From Pusillimonas sp. T2 (GTDB taxonomy: Bacteria > Pseudomonadota > Gammaproteobacteria > Burkholderiales > Burkholderiaceae_B): a stretch of DNA of 64,000 nt. Location of the stretch: positions 248,001 to 312,000 of the forward strand of contig NZ_NIQA01000001.1 in the NCBI RefSeq assembly GCF_002236805.1, given 5' to 3'. The notes under the pieces were generated by a model. That model saw only the letters and a list, made by a program, of their open reading frames with translations, had not been told where the DNA came from and searched no databases. The position numbers were made by a program, and so were the translations under genes. Positions 35,097 to 43,093 of the stretch are shown piece after piece. Each line of letters begins with the position of its first letter. Positions within the stretch are counted from its first letter, which is position 1.

Positions 35097-37391
35097 ATGA
35101 CAGACGCAATCATCGGCGCCAACGTCCCACAGGTCACCGGGCGCGCCAAGGTTTCGGGCACCGCCATCTATGCGGGCGACATCAAGCTAGCCGGCATGCT
35201 GCACGGCAAAGTGCTGCGCAGCCCCTATCCTCACGCCCGTATCGTCAGTATCGACACCTCCAAAGCCAAAGCCCTGAAAGGCGTCAAAGCAGTGATCACC
35301 GGCGAAGACACGCCTACCCGTCTTTGGGGGGTATCGCGAAAAGAGCGCCGTATCCTGGCCGCAGGCAAAGTCCGGTACGCCGGTGAAGAAGTGGCCGCAG
35401 TCGCCGCAATCAGCGAGGACATCGCCCGCGATGCGATCGACCTCATCCGGGTGGAATACGAAGAACTCCCCGCTGTTCTCGACCCGTTCAGCGCCCTTGA
35501 ACCGGGCGCTATCGAGATCCACGAAGGCACGGGCAACATTGCCTACGAGACCCATGTCGATCGAGGCGACGTTGAACGCGGTTTCGACCGGGCGGCTGCG
35601 GTCTACGAAGCCACCTACAGCATGCCTTATCAGTATCCCGGGTATCTTGAACCCATGGCCTCGGTCGTTGACGTCGACGCCGCGACCGGCCGCATTACGG
35701 TATGGGCCGCCACGCAGTCCATTTTCATGTCGCGTTCGCGACTGGCTGAGGCGCTCGACGTGCCTCACTCACAAATCCGCTTTATCCAGACCATGACTGG
35801 CGGCGCCTTTGGCGGCAAAGCGGTCGAAGACGCCAATACGCCCATCGCAGCATTGCTGGCCATCAAATCGGGCAAGCCGGTGCGTCTGGCCAATAACCGC
35901 CTGGAAGACTTCCTGGCGGCCCCGTCAAGCATGCCGGCTACAGTCTGGCTGCGCATGGGCCTTTCAAAAGAAGGGCTGATCGTGGCCAAAGACTCGATGA
36001 TTATCGGTGACAACGGTGCATACACCGGCCTGGCCGGACACGTTATCCATGTCACATCGATGCGTAGCGACAACATGCATCGCATTGAAAACGTCCGGGC
36101 ACGTGGCAAGCTGGTTTACACCAACAAAATACCCAGCGGCGCGTTCCGTGGTTTTGGTGGTCAACAAATGGCTTTTCCGTTAAACAGCCACCTGGCGATG
36201 CTGGCCGAGATGGTCGGCATCGACCCACTTGAAGTGCAATTACGCAATGCCATCAAAACCGGTGAAACCAGCGTACACGGTTGGCATATGGGCAGTTGTG
36301 GCCTGTCTGACTGCCTGACGCAGGCCACCCACGGCATTGGTTGGGCCGAAAAACGCAAGGCGTCTAAAGACGCCGGCCCCATCAAACGCGGAACGGGTGT
36401 AGCGGCGGGCATTCATGTCAGCGCCAACCGCCAACTGGGCAACTGGGACGGCTCGACGGCCATCGTCAAAATGAATGAAGACGGACGAGTGACATTGATT
36501 ACGCCAGAATGCGACATGGGCCAGGGCGCAGCCACCGTCCTTAGTCAGATTTGCGCCCATGAACTAAACATCCCTATCAGCCACGTTACCGTACCGCAAC
36601 CCGATACCGACTCGACGCCGTTTGGTATTGGCACCGTCGCATCACGCGTCACCATTATTGCCGGCAACGCCGTGCGTTTAGCGGCCATCAAAGCGCGTGA
36701 GCAACTCTTTGAAGTCGCCGCCGAGAAACTCGACTCGGACCCGCACGCACTGGAAATCCACGACGACATGATACGCGTCAAAGCAGACACCTCCCGTGCG
36801 GTGTCGTTGCCCGACGCGGTGCGGCTACATCTGTTTCGCGTGGGCGGCCAGGGCATCTTCGCTCAAGCCACCTACGACCCGCCAACCGTCATGGCCGACG
36901 CCAACTACTACGGCAACGTCGCCCCCGCCTACTCGTTCGCGGCACAAGCCGTCGAAGTCGAAGTCGATACAGAAACCGGCCAGGTGCGCGTGGTTGATAG
37001 CTTTGTGTCAGACGACTGCGGCAAAGCCCTTAACCCCATGGCCGTGCATGGCCAAACCAATGGCGCCACCGCTCAATCTACCGCATGGGCGCTTTATGAA
37101 AGCCTGAACTTTGAAGACGGCCGACTCATGAACGGCAACTTTGCTGATTACGCCATGCCCACCGCCGACGCCCTGCCCGCGTTCAAGAGCGGCTTTATCG
37201 AATCGAATGACCCGAATGGCCCCTACGGTGCAAAAGGTGCCAGTGAAACCGCCGTCTTGCCGGGTGCGGCCGCCATTGCCAATGCCGTTTACGACGCTGT
37301 CGGCGTACGCATCAACGACCTGCCGATTACGCCCGAAAAAGTCCTTGCCGCACTGCGCGAGAAACACAACGCAGGAGACCAACATGCATGA
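35097..37391 (+). CDS. Molybdenum hydroxylase (xanthine dehydrogenase family), large molybdopterin subunit
   Basis: The 764-residue protein is the Mo-binding catalytic subunit of a three-part hydroxylase of the xanthine/aldehyde oxidase family. GGAFGGK and SGAFRGFG match molybdopterin-binding motifs, and GAKGASE near the C-terminus holds the catalytic glutamate (GExx in homologues). The loop SGAFRGFG lacks the AYxCSFR motif of CO dehydrogenase form I, so it is not a CO dehydrogenase. The start MTDAIIGANVPQ is preceded by GGGAAG. It overlaps the FAD subunit gene by 8 bp. Likely substrate: an aldehyde, N-heterocycle or aromatic compound; not predictable. Confidence 0.9.
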   Translation: MTDAIIGANVPQVTGRAKVSGTAIYAGDIKLAGMLHGKVLRSPYPHARIVSIDTSKAKALKGVKAVITGEDTPTRLWGVSRKERRILAAGKVRYAGEEVAAVAAISEDIARDAIDLIRVEYEELPAVLDPFSALEPGAIEIHEGTGNIAYETHVDRGDVERGFDRAAAVYEATYSMPYQYPGYLEPMASVVDVDAATGRITVWAATQSIFMSRSRLAEALDVPHSQIRFIQTMTGGAFGGKAVEDANTPIAALLAIKSGKPVRLANNRLEDFLAAPSSMPATVWLRMGLSKEGLIVAKDSMIIGDNGAYTGLAGHVIHVTSMRSDNMHRIENVRARGKLVYTNKIPSGAFRGFGGQQMAFPLNSHLAMLAEMVGIDPLEVQLRNAIKTGETSVHGWHMGSCGLSDCLTQATHGIGWAEKRKASKDAGPIKRGTGVAAGIHVSANRQLGNWDGSTAIVKMNEDGRVTLITPECDMGQGAATVLSQICAHELNIPISHVTVPQPDTDSTPFGIGTVASRVTIIAGNAVRLAAIKAREQLFEVAAEKLDSDPHALEIHDDMIRVKADTSRAVSLPDAVRLHLFRVGGQGIFAQATYDPPTVMADANYYGNVAPAYSFAAQAVEVEVDTETGQVRVVDSFVSDDCGKALNPMAVHGQTNGATAQSTAWALYESLNFEDGRLMNGNFADYAMPTADALPAFKSGFIESNDPNGPYGAKGASETAVLPGAAAIANAVYDAVGVRINDLPITPEKVLAALREKHNAGDQHA

Positions 37392-38253
37392 TTTCACTTA
37401 TCTGGAACCAACCACGGCACAGGAAGCCTGCCAATTGCTGCGCGAATGCGGCGAAGACAGCCGCATTATTTCCGGCGGCACTGCCCTGTTGCTGGGCATG
37501 CGTCAGCGCATGCTGTCGCCCACGCACTTAATTTCACTGGGCAAAATCGACGACCTGAGCAACATTGAGTTTGAGCCCGGCGTGGGGCTAAGTATTGGCG
37601 CGCGGGCGCGCCATGCCGATATCGCCAGTTCGGCGGTCATTCAAGAGCACTTTCCCATGTTGGCCGACATGGCTCGACAGGTAGCCAACCCGCAAGTGCG
37701 CAACGCCGGCACGCTGGGCGGCAACCTGTGCTACGGCGACCCCGCCACCGACCCCCCAGGCTGTCTGATGGCCCTTGGGGCGCAACTGGTCATTGCGGGG
37801 CCCGAAGGCGAGCGACTGCTGCCTATCGAAGATTTTCTGGTCGATTATTTTCAGACCGCGTTGGGGCCGGACGAAATCCTGACACACGTCCTGGTACCCG
37901 CGCTGCCCGACGATGCCATTGGGTCGTACACACGCTTCCTGCGCACAGCGGCAGAGCATCGGCCGCTGGTCAACGTGGCGTTGCTCGCACGCGTTGAAAA
38001 CGGCACACATTGCAAAGAGATCCGTATGGCGCTGGGTGCCTCAACGCCAACCGCTGTACGTCTGACAGCCGCCGAACAATTGCTGGCCGGTCAAACCCTG
38101 ACACCGGCCCTGGCGGCCGAAGCGGCCAACATTGCCGTTCAGCATATCAACCCGATCTCGGACTCGCGCGGGTCCGCCGACTACCGCGCAGACATGGCCC
38201 GCGTCGTTATCCGCCGCGCCTTGATCAACCTCTTCGGCCTGACGGCGCAATAA
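37384..38253 (+). CDS. Molybdenum hydroxylase, FAD-binding medium subunit
   Basis: The 289-residue subunit carries the FAD domain of the CoxM/xanthine dehydrogenase type: SGGTALLLGM and AGTLGGNLCYGDPATD bind the cofactor, and the C-terminal CO_deh_flav_C region follows. The start MHDFTYLEPTTAQEA overlaps the large-subunit gene by 8 bp, and the small subunit follows after 10 bp. It passes electrons from the iron-sulfur subunit to the final acceptor. Confidence 0.92.
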   Translation: MHDFTYLEPTTAQEACQLLRECGEDSRIISGGTALLLGMRQRMLSPTHLISLGKIDDLSNIEFEPGVGLSIGARARHADIASSAVIQEHFPMLADMARQVANPQVRNAGTLGGNLCYGDPATDPPGCLMALGAQLVIAGPEGERLLPIEDFLVDYFQTALGPDEILTHVLVPALPDDAIGSYTRFLRTAAEHRPLVNVALLARVENGTHCKEIRMALGASTPTAVRLTAAEQLLAGQTLTPALAAEAANIAVQHINPISDSRGSADYRADMARVVIRRALINLFGLTAQ

Positions 38254-38263
38254 GGACACGCTC

Positions 38264-38740
38264 ATGAGCAAACACACCATTGATGTTGTCGTTAACGGCG
38301 AAGCCCTGACCGTCGATATCGACGCTCGCCGGCTATTGGCAGACTTCATACGTGACGACCTGAATCTAACAGGCACCAAGCGCGGATGCGAAACCGGCAT
38401 TTGCGGCGCCTGCTCGGTCATCGTCGACGGCAAAGTCATCAAGTCCTGTCTGTCATTGGCCGTACAGGTCAACGGGAAGTCGATCACCACCATTGAGGGC
38501 TTGTCGTGCGAGGGTGAATTGCACCCTGTGCAAGAAGCCTTCCTGACCTGTGGCGGCATGCAATGCGGTTACTGCACGCCCGGCTTCATCATGACCACAA
38601 CCGCCATGCTCGACCAAACCCCCGACCCGTCTGAAGCCGAGATTCGCAAGGGCCTGAATGGCAACCTTTGTCGCTGCACCGGCTACGTCAGCATAGTCGA
38701 GTCGGTACAAGCTGCCGCGCATAAGCTCGCGGCCAAATAA
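38264..38740 (+). CDS. Molybdenum hydroxylase, [2Fe-2S] small subunit
   Basis: The 158-residue protein has two [2Fe-2S] clusters: a plant-ferredoxin-type one with Cys42, Cys47, Cys50 and Cys62, and a second with Cys101, Cys104, Cys136 and Cys138 (QCGYCTPGF and CRCTGY). An extra Cys96 sits just before the second cluster. It links the molybdenum centre to FAD. Gene order large-medium-small differs from the M-S-L order of CO dehydrogenases. Confidence 0.94.
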   Translation: MSKHTIDVVVNGEALTVDIDARRLLADFIRDDLNLTGTKRGCETGICGACSVIVDGKVIKSCLSLAVQVNGKSITTIEGLSCEGELHPVQEAFLTCGGMQCGYCTPGFIMTTTAMLDQTPDPSEAEIRKGLNGNLCRCTGYVSIVESVQAAAHKLAAK

Positions 38741-38763
38741 CGACGCCAACACCGGAAAATCAA

Positions 38764-39411
38764 ATGGAAATTGAAAAGAAAATGACGATTGCAGCGCCCA
38801 GGGACAAGGTCTGGACGCTGTTGCTTGACCCCAACGTAATGGGGGCCTGTGTACCCGGCATGGAGTCGATTGATGTCATCAGCGATACCGAGTACCTGGT
38901 GAACATCCACGTCAAAATGTCGTTCATCAGTGCGCGCTTTAAAGTGCGCACGATCATTACCCAAACAGACGCACCCGCCTACCTGAAAAGCGAAGGTACA
39001 GGTGAGGACTCCAGCATTACCAGCTCGCTCAAACATACCAGCGAGGTGTTCCTGACCGAACTGGGACCGAACGAAACCGAGTTCCGTACCAAGGTCAACG
39101 TTGAACTGCTGGGTCGCCTGGGCAGCTTTGGCATGAATATGGTCAAAACCAAGGCCGACCGCATGTGGGATGACTTTGGCAAGAACCTGGCCGAACGTAT
39201 TGTGACCGGCGTTAATGGCGCCAAGGCCGCCGACACGCCTGCTGCGGGTACAGACGGCGTTGGTCAAGGTGCAAATACGATTGCAAGCGCGACCACTGTA
39301 TCCGAAACCGGCGCAACGACTGCCGGCGCTAATGCGCAAGACAAGAACGCCAAGTCGTCAAAAACATCACTGATGTCACGCATGCGCTCGGCGTTTGGGC
39401 CATCGTCTTAA
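38764..39411 (+). CDS. CoxG-like SRPBCC protein
   Basis: The 215-residue protein has a CoxG/SRPBCC fold (residues about 1-150; MTIAAPRDKVWTLLLDPNVMGACVPG), a hydrophobic-ligand-binding fold. The C-terminal 60 residues are low-complexity, ending in the amphipathic SKTSLMSRMRSAFG that could attach it to the membrane. CoxG-type proteins anchor or link molybdenum hydroxylases to quinones at the membrane. It lies 23 bp after the small subunit, the last gene of the operon, before a terminator. Confidence 0.88.
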   Translation: MEIEKKMTIAAPRDKVWTLLLDPNVMGACVPGMESIDVISDTEYLVNIHVKMSFISARFKVRTIITQTDAPAYLKSEGTGEDSSITSSLKHTSEVFLTELGPNETEFRTKVNVELLGRLGSFGMNMVKTKADRMWDDFGKNLAERIVTGVNGAKAADTPAAGTDGVGQGANTIASATTVSETGATTAGANAQDKNAKSSKTSLMSRMRSAFGPSS

Positions 39412-39511
39412 AGCACGGCCCAGACGCGGCCAACCAAAAGGCAACAGGCCTTCGGGCAAATGGTAAAAGACGGCTGGCCTCTCGACGAACGGCCGTTGAC
39501 GTAAAATCTGA

Positions 39512-39547
39512 AGGGTCGACCCCACAACCGGGGCCGGCCCTTTATTT
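39512..39547 (+). terminator. Intrinsic terminator of the hydroxylase operon
   Basis: Stem AGGGTCGACCCC (39512-39523) with GGGGCCGGCCCT (39530-39541), one G-U pair and one mismatch, followed by TTATTTTT. It lies 100 bp after the CoxG gene and 25 bp before the DUF1841 start. Confidence 0.65.
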
Positions 39548-39571
39548 TTAAACACGCGCCAAAAAGGCTCA

Positions 39572-40015
39572 ATGCCCATGCTTTTCAATCCATCCCGCGA
39601 ACAGGTCAGGCAGTTTTTTTGTGGCGCCTGGCATAAACACACCCAAAACAACGTACTGACACCGATTGAATCGATGGCCGTTGAGTGGATTGTGCAGCAC
39701 CCCGAATATCACGACGAACTGAACCGCCCGGACGCGCTTGAAGCCGAATATACGGTAGAAGGCGGGCAAACCAACCCGTACTTACACCTGTCGATGCACC
39801 TCGCTATTTCCGAACAGCTCTCTGTTGACCAGCCCCCCGGCATTCGGGCGGCCCACGACGGCCTGGCGCAGCGCATTGGAGCGCACGAAGCCGCTCACGA
39901 AATTATGGAGTGTTTGGGCGAAGTGGTGTGGGAAGCCCAACGACTGGGCAAGCCGTTCAGCAACGACACCTATCTGGAACTGATCAGGCAACGCAGCACA
40001 CGCCACGGTCGATAA
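39572..40015 (+). CDS. DUF1841 family protein
   Basis: The 147-residue protein matches the betaproteobacterial DUF1841 family: it begins FNPSREQVRQFFCGAWHKH, has NPYLHLSMHLAISEQLSVDQP in the middle and ends QRSTRHGR. The helical, His-rich pattern (HLSMHLAI, AHEAAHEIMECLGE) suggests a metal-binding or helical-bundle fold, but no activity is known. Either ATG (first or third codon) could be the start. It has its own terminator. Confidence 0.85.
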   Translation: MPMLFNPSREQVRQFFCGAWHKHTQNNVLTPIESMAVEWIVQHPEYHDELNRPDALEAEYTVEGGQTNPYLHLSMHLAISEQLSVDQPPGIRAAHDGLAQRIGAHEAAHEIMECLGEVVWEAQRLGKPFSNDTYLELIRQRSTRHGR

Positions 40016-40042
40016 AACTGGCGCAAGACGCGACACCGACAC

Positions 40043-40081
40043 AAAAGATCAGGCCCGGGTATAACCCGGGCCTGATCTTTT
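40043..40081. terminator. Bidirectional terminator between DUF1841 and the cytochrome genes
   Basis: A perfect 17-bp stem, with arms around AGATCAGGCCCGGG (40043-40059) and its complement (40065-40081), with A and T runs at both ends. It serves the convergent genes on each side. Confidence 0.9.
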
Positions 40082-40124
40082 TAATGCGGAACCACCGCCC
40101 TTAAACAGGACAGCGGAAACGCGA

Positions 40125-40484
40125 TTACTTGCGAATAGCCAAAGGCGATGGCAGGCTGGCCATCCAGGCGGCCATGTTTTTGATGTCTTCGTTGGACAAC
40201 GCCATAGCCATGCCACCCATGATGGCGTTTTTACGGATATTTGCCGTTGCAGGCGCACCGGCCTGGCCACGCTTGTAGGCTTTTAAGGCATGCTCGAGGT
40301 AGTCGGCATGCTGGCCAGCCAAAATGGGGTAAGCCGGCATGATGGGCGTTTTGGCATCGGCGCCATGGCAACTGGCACAGTTAAATTGCTGATAAGCGGC
40401 TTGGCCAGCAGCCAGATCGGCGGCCTGAGCGGCACCCGCGGCAAACATAACGGAACCCAGCAGGGCAAGAGTCAATTTCTTCAT
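40125..40484 (-). CDS. Monoheme cytochrome c (second of a tandem pair)
   Basis: The 119-residue periplasmic cytochrome has a signal peptide ending AAQAADL near residue 22 and one heme site CASCH (residues 36-40), with a likely axial methionine in GGMAMALSN. It resembles class I small cytochromes of the c553/c4-half type. It follows the other cytochrome after 12 bp. The pair probably carries electrons in the periplasm; partners unknown. Confidence 0.9.
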   Translation of the reverse strand: MKKLTLALLGSVMFAAGAAQAADLAAGQAAYQQFNCASCHGADAKTPIMPAYPILAGQHADYLEHALKAYKRGQAGAPATANIRKNAIMGGMAMALSNEDIKNMAAWMASLPSPLAIRK

Positions 40485-40496
40485 GGTCGCCCCCGA

Positions 40497-40850
40497 TTAT
40501 TTCAAATTAGCGTAGTAAGCAGCCAGGTCGGCCATGTCTTTTTCAGACAGGCTCTTGGCAATGGCTTCCATGGTGGGGAAGCTGCGCGCACCGCTGGCGT
40601 ACTCTTTCAGGGCAGCCACAATGTATTCTGCATTTTGGCCTGCAATTTTAGGTACGTGGTAAACCTCGGGGAAGCTGGCTTTGTAGCCTTCGATACCGTG
40701 ACAGCCAATGCACATGGACACTTTATTTACGGCGGCTTTGGCATCGCCAACGGTGGCCGAATCGGCCGCATGGGCCTGACCCACGAACGCACAGGATGCC
40801 GTAACGGCTAGCGCAGACAGCGTGCGCTTGAAATTTGTTCGCAACTTCAT
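40497..40850 (-). CDS. Monoheme cytochrome c (first of a tandem pair)
   Basis: The 117-residue exported cytochrome has a signal peptide ending GQAHAADS and one heme site CIGCH (residues 47-51). It resembles the downstream cytochrome but is clearly diverged, so the pair may work as a diheme unit split over two proteins. It is divergent from the MoxR gene, 144 bp away. Confidence 0.9.
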   Translation of the reverse strand: MKLRTNFKRTLSALAVTASCAFVGQAHAADSATVGDAKAAVNKVSMCIGCHGIEGYKASFPEVYHVPKIAGQNAEYIVAALKEYASGARSFPTMEAIAKSLSEKDMADLAAYYANLK

Positions 40851-40994
40851 AGTAGCTCTTGTTTGGCGGTAAATAAAAGGCCGCTCACCGCACAGGTGAC
40901 CGACGAAACGTTGGGATTGTACGATAATTGTTGTGAAGATCGCTATTCACCCAAAATTACACTGCAAGACGCTATTTTAATACGGACCAAAAAC

Positions 40995-41867
40995 ATGACT
41001 TCTGCAGCACCCGCCTCATCCGAACAACGCTTTACCGGCACCGACCGCTATGTGGCCACCGACGACCTGAAGCTGGCCGTCAATGCCGCCATTGCACTTC
41101 AGCGCCCGCTTCTTATTAAAGGCGAACCAGGCACCGGCAAAACGATGCTTGCAGAGGAAGTGGCCGCAGCACTCGGACGCCCGCTGCTGCAATGGCACAT
41201 CAAATCAACCACCAAGGCGCACCAGGGCCTGTACGAGTACGACGCCGTCTCGCGCCTGCGCGATTCGCAACTGGGCGACGAAAAAGTACGCGACATCGCC
41301 AACTACATCGTCAAGGGCGTACTTTGGCAGGCCTTCGAATCCGACGTACCCACCGTCGTGCTCATCGATGAAATCGACAAGGCCGACATCGAGTTCCCTA
41401 ACGATCTGCTGCGCGAACTCGACCAGATGACATTTCATGTCTACGAAACGCGGCAAACCATTCAGGCCCGTCATCGCCCGCTAATCATCATCACGTCCAA
41501 CAACGAAAAAGACCTGCCCGATGCCTTCCTGCGTCGTTGCTTCTTTCATTACATCAACTTCCCCGAGCGCGACACCCTGCAAGAGATCGTCAATGTGCAC
41601 TACCCCAACATCAAACAAGAGGTACTGGCGGCGGCTCTCGATACGTTCTTTGCACTTCGCGACGCCCCCGGTCTCAAGAAAAAGCCATCCACATCCGAGT
41701 TCCTCGACTGGCTGCGTCTGCTCATGAACGAGAGCATCAGTGCCGACGATATCCGCCGCCCCGACCACGACTTGCCCGTCATGGCCGGCGCCCTGCTGAA
41801 GAACGAGCAAGACCTCACCCTTTTGCAGCGCCTGGCCGCCATTACGCGCGCCAGTACCCGTCGTTAA
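40995..41867 (+). CDS. MoxR-family AAA+ ATPase
   Basis: The 290-residue AAA+ chaperone has Walker A GEPGTGKT (residues 43-50) and Walker B VVLIDEIDKAD. The start is MTSAAPASSEQRFTGTD; the longer frame adds 44 residues from the upstream region. MoxR proteins work with VWA-domain partners, and the next gene encodes one 32 bp downstream. CoxD in the CO dehydrogenase system is a homologue, but this pair is also common in the core genome of betaproteobacteria. Confidence 0.92.
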   Translation: MTSAAPASSEQRFTGTDRYVATDDLKLAVNAAIALQRPLLIKGEPGTGKTMLAEEVAAALGRPLLQWHIKSTTKAHQGLYEYDAVSRLRDSQLGDEKVRDIANYIVKGVLWQAFESDVPTVVLIDEIDKADIEFPNDLLRELDQMTFHVYETRQTIQARHRPLIIITSNNEKDLPDAFLRRCFFHYINFPERDTLQEIVNVHYPNIKQEVLAAALDTFFALRDAPGLKKKPSTSEFLDWLRLLMNESISADDIRRPDHDLPVMAGALLKNEQDLTLLQRLAAITRASTRR

Positions 41868-41899
41868 GTCCCGGCAACCTTGTTTGGTAATCTCACGTC

Positions 41900-43072
41900 A
41901 TGTTGCTGGATTTCTTCTACCATTTGCGCAGTCACCGTCTTCCGGTCTCGGTCAACGAGTATCTGACACTGCTGGGCGCGCTTAAAAGCGGCATCATGCC
42001 GCCCACGCTCGACGACTTTTATCATTTGTCGCGCCTGACCCTCATCAAAGACGAAACCCTGTTCGACCGCTTCGACCAGGCATTCGGCGCGTTCTATCGG
42101 CAGCTCGAAGCCAGTCTGCCGGCCGACAAAGACCTTCCGCTGGACTGGCTCATCAAAGAGTTCCAAAAACAACTGTCGCCCGAAGAAAAGGCAGCCATTG
42201 AAAAACACGGCTGGGACAAACTCATGGAGCTCTTCAAGCAACGGCTGGAAGAACAGAAAGAACGTCATGCAGGCGGCAACAAATGGATCGGGACAGGCGG
42301 CAGCTCAGCATTTGGGCATGGCGGTTATCACCCCGAGGGCATCCGCGTGGGCGGGCCATCGGCCGGCAACCGCACTGCTGTAAAAGTCTGGGAAAAACGC
42401 GAATTTCGTGATTACGACGATAGCCAGGAGCTGGGCACCCGCAATTTCAAAATGGCATTGCGGCGACTACGGCGCTTTGCGCGCGAAGGCGCCGAACTTG
42501 AGCTCGATCTGGACGACACCATCAGCCACACCGCCAGAAACGCTGGCTTTCTCGACCTGCGCATGGTTCCCGAGCGACACAATGCGGTCAAGGTGCTCAT
42601 GCTGCTCGACGTCGGCGGCAGCATGGACGACCATATACAGCGGGTCGAAGAGTTGTTTTCTGCGGCCCGCAGCGAATTCCACCATCTCGATGTCTACTAC
42701 TTCCACAATTGCCCGTACGAGTACCTCTGGAAGACGAACAGTCGACGTCACGCTGAACGTTTCGAGACTTGGGATGTCATACGCAAATACAACGAAGACT
42801 GGCGCCTGATTCTTGTTGGCGACGCCACCATGAGCCCTTACGAGCTATTGCATCCGGGCGGCTCTGTTGAGCATCACAACAAAGAAACCGGTGCCACCTG
42901 GTTGCAACGCCTACTCGACAACTGGCCCAAATCAGTATGGCTCAACCCCGAACCCGAAGGGTACTGGCCTTACCGGCAGTCTATTGCCATTGTAAAAAAC
43001 CTGATGCACGACCAAATGTACAGCGTCACCGTCAGCGGGCTCGAGCAAGCCATGCGACACCTTTCCAAATAA
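41900..43072 (+). CDS. CoxE-like VWA-domain protein, MoxR partner
   Basis: The 390-residue cytoplasmic protein has a CoxE-like helical N-terminal part and a C-terminal VWA domain with the metal-binding MIDAS motif DVGGS (Asp237-Ser241; canonical DxSxS, here with Gly at the third place). It follows the MoxR ATPase by 32 bp. Such MoxR-VWA pairs insert metals or activate protein complexes. The target is not evident from sequence. Confidence 0.87.
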   Translation: MLLDFFYHLRSHRLPVSVNEYLTLLGALKSGIMPPTLDDFYHLSRLTLIKDETLFDRFDQAFGAFYRQLEASLPADKDLPLDWLIKEFQKQLSPEEKAAIEKHGWDKLMELFKQRLEEQKERHAGGNKWIGTGGSSAFGHGGYHPEGIRVGGPSAGNRTAVKVWEKREFRDYDDSQELGTRNFKMALRRLRRFAREGAELELDLDDTISHTARNAGFLDLRMVPERHNAVKVLMLLDVGGSMDDHIQRVEELFSAARSEFHHLDVYYFHNCPYEYLWKTNSRRHAERFETWDVIRKYNEDWRLILVGDATMSPYELLHPGGSVEHHNKETGATWLQRLLDNWPKSVWLNPEPEGYWPYRQSIAIVKNLMHDQMYSVTVSGLEQAMRHLSK

Positions 43073-43093
43073 CCCCGCCACCCCGGAGTCCCG

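Noticed and set aside
35097-39411. CO dehydrogenase identity for the Mo hydroxylase operon
   Set aside because: The large-subunit loop reads SGAFRGFG rather than AYxCSFR, and the gene order is L-M-S, so a CO dehydrogenase label is not supported despite the CoxG neighbour.
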